13,468 nucleotides of DNA, taken from positions 1-13,468 of the forward strand of contig JBBRPS010000205.1 of NCBI GenBank assembly GCA_038227745.1, given 5' to 3'. This stretch comes from DASPXY01 sp038227745 (GTDB lineage Bacteria; Planctomycetota; Planctomycetia; Gemmatales; Gemmataceae). The notes beneath the pieces are model-generated. The model worked only from the letters and a program-made list of their open reading frames with translations, did no database searches and was not told the DNA's origin. The position numbers were made by a program, and so were the translations under genes. This document shows positions 8,024 through 13,468 of the stretch, piece after piece. The number at the start of each line of letters is the position of its first letter. Position 1 is the stretch's first letter.

Positions 8024-9187
8024 ATGCGCATCGCTCTGTTTGCCTGGGAAACCCTTCACTCCATCCCGGTCGGCGGCGTCGGCGTCCACGTGACCGAGCT
8101 CGCGGCGGCCCTCCAGCGCCGCCATCACGAGGTCCACGTCTTCACACGCCAGGGCCAGGGGCAGCCCCACTACGACGGCATTCACGGGGTCCACTACCAC
8201 CGCTGCAGCTTCGCCCTGAACCCCAACTTCGTGGACGAGATCAACAGCATGTGCCGGGCGTTCGTCGATGAGTTCCTCGCCGTCGAGGACCACGTCGGCC
8301 GCTTCGACATCGTCCACGCCCACGACTGGCTGGCCTCCAACGCCATCGTCTGGATCAAGGAGAGGCGCGGCCGCAAGACCGTCCTTACCATGCACTCGAC
8401 GGAGTACGGCCGCAACGGCAACCGCTTCTTCGCCGGCCAGTCCGCCCGCGTCCAGGACCACGAGCGCCACGGCACCTACTGCGCCGACCGCGTCATCACC
8501 GTCTCCAACCAGCTCAAGGACGAGGTCAAGTGGCTGTACCACTTGCCGGAACACAAGACTAAAATGGTCTACAATGGAGTCAATTCAGAGGTCTTCGACT
8601 ACGAGGTCGATGCCGGCGAGGTCAAGCACCGCTACGCCATCGGCCCGCTCGACCCGACCGTCCTGTTCGTGGGCCGGATGGTCGTCCAGAAGGGGCCGGA
8701 CATCCTGGTGCGGACGATGCCGTCCATCCTGCGGCACTATGCCAGCGCGAAGTTCGTCTTCGTGGGCGATGGCCACATGCGGCACGAGGTCTGCGCGCTG
8801 GCGAACGGCCTCGGCGTGGCGCACGCGCTGCGCATGCTCGGCGAGCGCCGCGGCCGCGAGCTGCACGACCTGTTCAAGGCCTGCGACGTCGTCGCCGTCC
8901 CCAGCCGCAACGAGCCGTTCGGCATCGTCATCCTCGAGGGCTGGAGCGCCCACAAGCCGGTGGTGAGCACCAAACGCGGCGGGCCGTCGGAGTTCGTCTG
9001 GCACGGTGTCAACGGCCTGCAGGTGGACGACACGCCCGACTCGGTCGCCTGGGGCCTGGGCACGCTGCTGGCCGACCACAACCAGGGCCGCTGGATGGGG
9101 AGCAACGGCCGCGCCGCCGTCGATGCCGTCTTCAGCTGGGACCGCATCGCCGAGCAGACCGAAGAGGTCTACGGCAGCGTGGTCTGA
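8024..9187 (+). CDS. GT4-family glycosyltransferase, catalytically complete (glycogen-synthase-like)
   Basis: This 387-residue cytoplasmic protein is a GT-B-fold retaining glycosyltransferase with all key motifs. The N-terminal glycine loop VGGVGVHVTELA covers 16-27. The acceptor-side motif VHAHDW is at 97-102 and VYNGVN at 182-187. The donor-phosphate residues R218 and K223 lie in VGRMVVQKG (216-224). The E-x7-E motif is E297 to E305 in NEPFGIVILEGW. Such enzymes transfer sugar from a nucleotide donor; with a GH57 branching enzyme downstream, a glucosyl donor and alpha-glucan product are plausible but inferred. The ATG at 8024 has a strong AAGGAGG eight bases upstream. It is the first gene of the plus-strand cluster, followed after 155 bases by a paralogue. 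Confidence 0.93.
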   Translation: MRIALFAWETLHSIPVGGVGVHVTELAAALQRRHHEVHVFTRQGQGQPHYDGIHGVHYHRCSFALNPNFVDEINSMCRAFVDEFLAVEDHVGRFDIVHAHDWLASNAIVWIKERRGRKTVLTMHSTEYGRNGNRFFAGQSARVQDHERHGTYCADRVITVSNQLKDEVKWLYHLPEHKTKMVYNGVNSEVFDYEVDAGEVKHRYAIGPLDPTVLFVGRMVVQKGPDILVRTMPSILRHYASAKFVFVGDGHMRHEVCALANGLGVAHALRMLGERRGRELHDLFKACDVVAVPSRNEPFGIVILEGWSAHKPVVSTKRGGPSEFVWHGVNGLQVDDTPDSVAWGLGTLLADHNQGRWMGSNGRAAVDAVFSWDRIAEQTEEVYGSVV

Positions 9188-9206
9188 CCCGCGCACTTTC
9201 GCCCCA

Positions 9207-9226
9207 CTTCCCTGAGTACAGGGGAG
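9207..9226 (+). repeat. Short hairpin in the gap between the first two glycosyltransferase genes
   Basis: CTTCCCTG (9207-9214) pairs with CAGGGGAG (9219-9226) across the loop AGTA, with one G-T wobble. No T-tract follows, so it is not a standard terminator. It could stabilise or trim the transcript between the two genes, or be a copy of a dispersed repeat. Confidence 0.35.
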
Positions 9227-9322
9227 AGGGGAGAGTAACACGATACGACAACGGAAGCCGGGCATGGTTGCCCTTTTGGCCGCCGGGGGGAGGCCGGAAG
9301 TGCTGCCGATAACACTGGAGTT

Positions 9323-9346
9323 ATGCGGACGAGCGAAAAAGGATGA
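9323..9346 (+). CDS. Possible seven-codon leader peptide coupled to the next start
   Basis: ATG at 9323 opens a frame reading MRTSEKG and ends with TGA at 9344-9346, which overlaps the downstream ATG at 9343 as ATGA. GGAG lies only two bases before this ATG, which is closer than usual. The main gene's own start has no well-spaced Shine-Dalgarno sequence, so reinitiation after this small frame could load ribosomes. The idea rests on layout alone. Confidence 0.25.
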   Translation: MRTSEKG

Positions 9347-11157
9347 CTATCTCTACCAACGGACTCCTTCATTTCCAGGCCGCCCCGCCGCGGTGGCGGC
9401 CGCACCACTCTGGGCCCGCCAACGGGGACGGCAACGGGGCAACCCACACCGACCTGCTCGATCCCGAATCCCTGCGCCGCTGCGCCTGGGAAGTCGGCGA
9501 GGGCAAACCGCTGGACAATTTCCGCCCCGCCGCCAACCACGTCGGGCTGGCCATGGTGGAGCCCCGTCAGGGCTTCGCCCACTGGCACATCTTGCCCGAG
9601 TGGGTTGACCGGACGGCCCGCCAGAAGGGCGACGCCTGGCACCACTGCCGGCCCGTCCTGCGGCTCTACGACGTCACGAACATCCTGTTCAACGGCTTCA
9701 ACGCACACCGCATCCAGGACCACACGCTGCCCGGGCTGTGCGGCCACCTCTTCTTCAAGACGCCCCATGCCGGCACGTGGGAGCTGGCCGAGGTCGGCTT
9801 CCTGCTGCGCAACGGCGAGTTTCTGCCGGCGGCGCGCTCGCGGGCTGTGCCGTACCCCCCGAGCGGCCCGTCGCACCGCGCCGGGAACACCGCCCTGTTG
9901 ATCGACGGGCACGGCCGCGTCGAGGAAATCGGCAACGTGTGGGAGCAGGAGCGGATCCTGCGCGAACGCCGGCAGCCTCGCCTCCGCCACCCCCTCCGCG
10001 TCGCCGCCTTCGCCTTCGCCTCCCTGCCCTCCGGGCAGGAAGGCAACCTCGCCCGATTCGTCACCGAGCTCGCCGCCGGCAAGGCGTCCCGCGGCCACGA
10101 GGTCCACGTCTTCCACCCGGCCTCTCCCCAGCTCGCCGCCTGCCGCGAGGTGGACGGCGTGCATTACCACCCGCTGGAGCTGGAGGCGGGGGACTCGCCG
10201 CTGGAGCTGGCGCGGTCCTTCGGGCGGGCCGCCGAGGCGCGACTGCGCGACCTGCCGCCGTTCGACCTGGTCCACCTCCACGAGTGGATGACCTGGCTGG
10301 TGCCGCGCACCGCCTGCCCGACCGTCCTGTCGCTCGGCTCCGTCGAGGCGACGCGCCGCAACGGGTCCGAGCCCACGCCGCTGTCGCTGGAGGTCGAGCG
10401 CGCCGAGCGGGCCGCCGCCCAGGCGGCCGACTGCATCCTCACGCCGGACTGGCTGCGCGACCGGGCCGCCTTCGAGCTGGACGTCGAGGCCGGGCGCGTC
10501 CGCGCCTTCCCCATGGAGGGCCGCCTGCCGAACGAGTGGGAGCGCCCCCTCGACTTCGGCCGGGTGAAGATGGACGTTGGCTTCGGACCGCTCGACCGGC
10601 TGATGCTTTACATCGGGCCGCTGGAGCACGCCGCCGGCGTGGACCTGCTGATCGAGGCCCTGCCCGTCCTGCTGCGGCGCAGCGGCGACCTGCGCGTGGC
10701 CTTCGCCGGCGCCGGCAACATGCACGGCCACCTCGAGCACCGAGCGCGGGCCCTTGGCGTCGCCCACGCCGTGCGCCTGCTGGGCCACGTCGAGATGCCG
10801 ACGCTGGTCCCTCTGCTGCGGTCCGCCGAGGCGCTGGTGCTGCCCTCGCGCTGCCGCCTGCCCTTCGACGACGCCGTGGTGGACCTGGGGCGCCGCGCCG
10901 GCAGGCCGGTCGTGACGACCCACGGCGGGCCCACTCACCTCGTCCGTCACGAGGAGAACGGCATCCTCACCTACGACAATCCCGGCTCGATGGTCTGGGC
11001 GCTCGACCGCATCCTGTCCGACCCCGGCCACGCCCAGCGCATGGGCCACAACGGCCGCCGGGGCGACGGCGGCACCGTCGTGTGGAGCGAGGTCGCCGGC
11101 CACTACCTCGACCTGTGCGCCGCGCAGTTCGAGGAGCTGGTCGAGGTGAACTGGTAA
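9343..11157 (+). CDS. DUF4912-GT4 fusion protein, probable pseudo-glycosyltransferase
   Basis: This 604-residue protein joins two modules. Residues about 77-172 match the DUF4912 pattern: an aromatic-rich start (AHWHILPEWV), then RPVLRLYDVT (103-112), a GTWELAEVGF strand (144-153) and a closing SRAVPYPP (166-173). Residues about 215-600 align with the GT4 protein at 8024: EVHVFHPA (253-260), VHLHEW (310-315), YIGPLEHAAG (423-432), ALVLPSR (497-503) and GRPVVTTHGGP (520-530). The donor-phosphate Arg and Lys are replaced by P426 and A431. The two E-x7-E positions are L506 and D514, with a one-residue insertion. Normal catalysis is therefore unlikely; a scaffold, acceptor-binding or allosteric partner role is inferred. 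DUF4912 is often found near GH57 branching enzymes. The ATG at 9343 has no well-placed ribosome site, but the frame is closed by TAA at 9310 and offers no other start in between. Confidence 0.85.
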   Translation: MTISTNGLLHFQAAPPRWRPHHSGPANGDGNGATHTDLLDPESLRRCAWEVGEGKPLDNFRPAANHVGLAMVEPRQGFAHWHILPEWVDRTARQKGDAWHHCRPVLRLYDVTNILFNGFNAHRIQDHTLPGLCGHLFFKTPHAGTWELAEVGFLLRNGEFLPAARSRAVPYPPSGPSHRAGNTALLIDGHGRVEEIGNVWEQERILRERRQPRLRHPLRVAAFAFASLPSGQEGNLARFVTELAAGKASRGHEVHVFHPASPQLAACREVDGVHYHPLELEAGDSPLELARSFGRAAEARLRDLPPFDLVHLHEWMTWLVPRTACPTVLSLGSVEATRRNGSEPTPLSLEVERAERAAAQAADCILTPDWLRDRAAFELDVEAGRVRAFPMEGRLPNEWERPLDFGRVKMDVGFGPLDRLMLYIGPLEHAAGVDLLIEALPVLLRRSGDLRVAFAGAGNMHGHLEHRARALGVAHAVRLLGHVEMPTLVPLLRSAEALVLPSRCRLPFDDAVVDLGRRAGRPVVTTHGGPTHLVRHEENGILTYDNPGSMVWALDRILSDPGHAQRMGHNGRRGDGGTVVWSEVAGHYLDLCAAQFEELVEVNW

Positions 11158-11276
11158 GAGGAGGCGAAGGCCGTGCGCGCCGGTCCCAGGGCCGCGCGGG
11201 AGTTTGTGTGGTCCGCCCCTCTCCACACGTGCGGCGGGCGGGCCGTGGCTGCGTGTACTGCTCAAGGGAGACTTCA

Positions 11277-12599
11277 ATGCTTACACCGACCGGGAACGGG
11301 CCCCTGACCACGGACGACAGGGACGTGGCCGAACAACAGACGGAAGAGGTCCTCGATAGGGGCGCTGTGCCCGCGGACGGGACGCCGCCGGTCGATCCGA
11401 GCCGGCTGCAGGAGACTTACACCTGGCCCCCCGCGGAGGGCGACGCCGCGGACGATGGCCGCCCGGCGCTGGCGCTGCTGTGCTACGAGGACCCCGGCAG
11501 TACCGTCGGGCAGTTCGTCGGCAAGCTCGCCGCCGCGCTCGCCCGCCGCCAACTCGCCGTCCACGTCTTCTCGCGCCGGGGCCTGGACGCGGACGCCCGC
11601 GGCGTGTTCGTCCACGTGCTGGGCGACTGCGGCGGCGATTACCTCCCTGCCCAGGTGCAGGAGTTCACGCACCGGGCCTCCAACGCCTTCCTTCAGTATT
11701 TCCAGGTCGCCCCGCGCTCGGTGACCCTGATGGGCTTCGAGTGGGCCACCATCCCGACCCTGTCGCTGCTGCACGGGATCAAGCAGGTCGATACGATCCT
11801 GTCCCTGCACTCGCTGGAGCGCCAGCGCAGCGACCTCGCCGACGAGGCCAGCAAGCGCATCGACGAGATCGAGCAGACCGGCCTGCGCGAGGCGACGGCG
11901 CTGCTCCTGCACGACAGCGCCACCGGCGAGCTCGCCGAGTCCTGCGTCCCTGGCTGCGGCGCGCGCGTCGTCCACGCCCGCAAGCGGTTCCCGGTGGAGC
12001 AGTTCGCCGCGGTGATCGACCCGGGCGCCGTCAAGGCGCGCTACCAGATCGGACCGGTGGATCCGACCATCCTCTACGTGGGCGACCTCGATGACCGCTA
12101 CGGGCCGGAGTTGCTCCTCAAGGCGATGCCCGGGATCCTGAAGAACCACAACCAGGCCCGGCTGGTCGTCGTCGGCGACGGCGCGAACTTCTGGCGGCTG
12201 CGCGTCTTCGCCCGCTACATGCTCCTGGAGCATGCAGTGCGGTTGCCCGGCAACGTCGAGGGCCAGGCGCTGAACGAGCTGATCCAGGCGGCGGACGTGG
12301 TCGCGGTGCCCAGCCGCGAGACGACGCCGTGGTGGCCGTTCCTGGCCGCCTGGGCCGCGAAGCGCCCCGTGGTCGCGACCCACAACGCCGCCCCCGCCAT
12401 GCTCGAGCACGACAAGAACAGCGTGCTCTGCTACCCCAGTGAGAACAGCCTCGTCTGGGGCATCGAGCGGGTTCTCTACGACCCGGAGATGGGGCGCACG
12501 ATCGCCCAAAATGGCCACGACAAGCTGGAAGAACACTTCGGCTGGAACAGCCTCGCGGTCCAGGTGCAGGAGATGATTGCCGCCCGGCAACCCCGCTAA
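11277..12599 (+). CDS. GT4-like protein lacking catalytic residues (probable pseudo-glycosyltransferase)
   Basis: This 440-residue protein is a third GT-B paralogue. The first 62 residues are Pro/Asp/Thr-rich and probably disordered. The N-terminal Rossmann part follows from about 63 (LALLCYEDPGS, 65-75; VHVFSRRG, 95-102). The segment RYQIGPVDPTILYVGD (255-270) and AADVVAVPSR (338-347) align closely with the first GT4. The donor-phosphate Arg/Lys positions are D270 and Y275, and the E-x7-E positions are T349 and A357, so nucleotide-sugar chemistry by the usual mechanism is not expected. KRPVVATHN (362-370), NSVLCY and the final FGWNSLA region are kept, so the fold seems intact. Conservation of the fold without the catalytic residues suggests a structural or regulatory partner, which is inference. 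The ATG at 11277 has AAGGGAG six bases upstream. It starts 119 bases after the fusion protein and ends just before the large inverted repeat. Confidence 0.87.
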   Translation: MLTPTGNGPLTTDDRDVAEQQTEEVLDRGAVPADGTPPVDPSRLQETYTWPPAEGDAADDGRPALALLCYEDPGSTVGQFVGKLAAALARRQLAVHVFSRRGLDADARGVFVHVLGDCGGDYLPAQVQEFTHRASNAFLQYFQVAPRSVTLMGFEWATIPTLSLLHGIKQVDTILSLHSLERQRSDLADEASKRIDEIEQTGLREATALLLHDSATGELAESCVPGCGARVVHARKRFPVEQFAAVIDPGAVKARYQIGPVDPTILYVGDLDDRYGPELLLKAMPGILKNHNQARLVVVGDGANFWRLRVFARYMLLEHAVRLPGNVEGQALNELIQAADVVAVPSRETTPWWPFLAAWAAKRPVVATHNAAPAMLEHDKNSVLCYPSENSLVWGIERVLYDPEMGRTIAQNGHDKLEEHFGWNSLAVQVQEMIAARQPR

Positions 12600-12609
12600 G
12601 AAGCCGTTT

Positions 12610-12777
12610 CAGGACGCGGCGAGCCGGGGGCTAGAGCGGTTGGCACCGGCGCGTAGCGGTTCGTGGCCGACTCGCTCCGCGAGTCGGGGTGCTGGCCCCC
12701 GACTCGCGGAGCGAGTCGGCCACGAACCGTACACCGACCTGCAAACCGCTCTAACGCCCCCGGCTCGCCACGCCCTG
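12610..12777. repeat. Long compound inverted repeat (MITE- or REP-like)
   Basis: Three nested arm pairs face each other. The outer arms 12610-12630 and 12757-12777 match at 19 of 21 positions. The middle arms 12632-12641 and 12744-12753 match 10 of 10 (TAGAGCGGTT). The inner arms 12657-12689 and 12697-12729 match 33 of 33 around a seven-base loop. Each inner arm also holds a smaller palindrome, CCGACTCG with CGAGTCGG. It fills almost the whole gap between the third glycosyltransferase and the branching enzyme. It contains no gene and no T-tract. It is probably a non-autonomous or REP-like element and would form a very stable hairpin in mRNA. Confidence 0.9.
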
Positions 12778-12833
12778 TGATACCCCCACGCCCGGCCACG
12801 ATGCCGGGCGTCCGTCTTCTCCGAGGGAGCATC

Positions 12834-13468
12834 ATGCCGAAGGGTTATCTTCTCCTCGTCCTCCACGCCCATTTGCCCTACGTCCGCCACCCCGAGCACG
12901 ACCGCTTCCTCGAGGAGCGCTGGTTCTTCGAGGCGGTCACCGAAACGTACATCCCCCTCATCAAGTTCTTCGACCGCCTCCGGGCCGAGGACAGGCCGTT
13001 CAAGGTGACGCTGTCGGTCTCGCCCCCGCTGGCGAACATGATGGAAGACCCGTTGCTGCGGCAGCGGTGCGTGCGCCACCTCGACCTGTCGATCGCGCTC
13101 GCCGAGAAGGAGTGCGAGCGCACACGACACTGGCCCGACGTCCATTTCCTCGCCCAGATGTACCGGCGGCTGTTCGAGGAGGCGCGCGCGACGTTCGTGG
13201 AGCGGTGCGGCACGCGCCTGGTGACCGCCTTCCGCGAGCTCGCCGACGCCGGCCACCTCGAGCTGATCACCTGCGCCGGCACGCACGGCTACCTGCCGCT
13301 GCTCTGCTCCGAGCCGGGCACCGTCCGCGCCCAGGTCATGACGGCCGTGCAGGAGCACGAGCGCATCTTCGGCCAGAAGCCGAAGGGCATGTGGATCCCG
13401 GAGTGCGCCTTCTTCCCGGGCCTGGACAACTACCTCGCCGAGGCGGGCATTCGTTATTTCTTCGTCGA
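12834..13468 (+). CDS. GH57 (DUF1957) 1,4-alpha-glucan branching enzyme, N-terminal part
   Basis: The gene runs off the right edge after 211 codons. It matches the GH57 branching-enzyme subgroup: the opening strand YLLLVLHAHLPYVRHPE (5-21) carries the HxHxP motif, SVSPPLANMM is at 61-70, and ELITCAGTHGYLPLL is at 143-157. MWIPECAFFPGLDNYL (186-201) contains E190 at the position of the family's catalytic nucleophile. These enzymes cut an alpha-1,4-glucan chain and rejoin it as an alpha-1,6 branch, in glycogen or similar polymers. The ATG at 12834 is supported by GAGGGAG four bases upstream. The acid/base Asp and C-terminal DUF1957 helical domain, if present, lie outside the window. It follows the three GT4-type genes on the same strand, which supports an alpha-glucan role for the whole cluster. 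Confidence 0.92.
   Translation, partial: MPKGYLLLVLHAHLPYVRHPEHDRFLEERWFFEAVTETYIPLIKFFDRLRAEDRPFKVTLSVSPPLANMMEDPLLRQRCVRHLDLSIALAEKECERTRHWPDVHFLAQMYRRLFEEARATFVERCGTRLVTAFRELADAGHLELITCAGTHGYLPLLCSEPGTVRAQVMTAVQEHERIFGQKPKGMWIPECAFFPGLDNYLAEAGIRYFFV

Noticed and set aside
9738..11276. Long N-terminal extension of the third glycosyltransferase back to 9738
   Set aside because: It is an out-of-frame reading of the second gene, rich in Arg, Pro and Ala. The ATG at 11277 has its own ribosome site and begins a plausible protein.

Overview
The window looks like a piece of a GC-rich planctomycete chromosome, most likely a Gemmata relative. This is inferred from protein families, not from any rRNA. 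The clearest markers are a secreted DUF1549/DUF1553 protein with Ig-like and cytochrome-c-like motifs, a Tat-exported amidohydrolase_2 protein, a DUF4912-containing glycosyltransferase and a GH57/DUF1957 branching enzyme. Codons end mostly in G or C. I see no rRNA, tRNA, CRISPR array, transposase or phage gene.

Left half (17-7247, all minus strand). In transcription order from 7247 downward the genes are: a small membrane protein with a histidine-rich tail; a Tat-signal amidohydrolase; a GAF-domain sigma-54 activator; a two-gene toxin-antitoxin pair (short unrecognised antitoxin, then a MazF/PemK toxin overlapping it by ATGA); and the large DUF1549/DUF1553 protein. A sigma-70-like promoter lies ahead of the first gene (7323-7351). 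The gaps are 77 to 153 bases apart from the toxin-antitoxin overlap, so this is probably several transcripts. The gap before the sigma-54 activator holds three tandem 28-base palindromic repeats inside a larger inverted repeat (5064-5156).

Middle (7248-8023). This long divergent intergenic stretch has a less GC-rich core and no convincing gene. It carries a GG-N10-GC sigma-54-type promoter match (7598-7612) pointing right, toward the glycosyltransferase cluster.

Right half (8024-13468, all plus strand). Three consecutive GT4-type glycosyltransferase-fold proteins are followed by the start of a GH57 1,4-alpha-glucan branching enzyme, cut by the window end. The first GT4 keeps the donor-binding Arg/Lys and the E-x7-E motif. 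The second, fused to an N-terminal DUF4912 domain, and the third have lost these residues and look like pseudo-glycosyltransferases. The cluster probably makes or remodels a glycogen-like alpha-glucan, with one active transferase, two non-catalytic partners and a branching enzyme. A very long compound inverted repeat (12610-12777) separates the third GT4 from the branching enzyme and could set their relative expression.

The most unusual points are the tandem GT4 trio with stepwise loss of active-site residues, the DUF4912 fusion, the two structured repeat elements, and the possible sigma-54 control of the glucan cluster.
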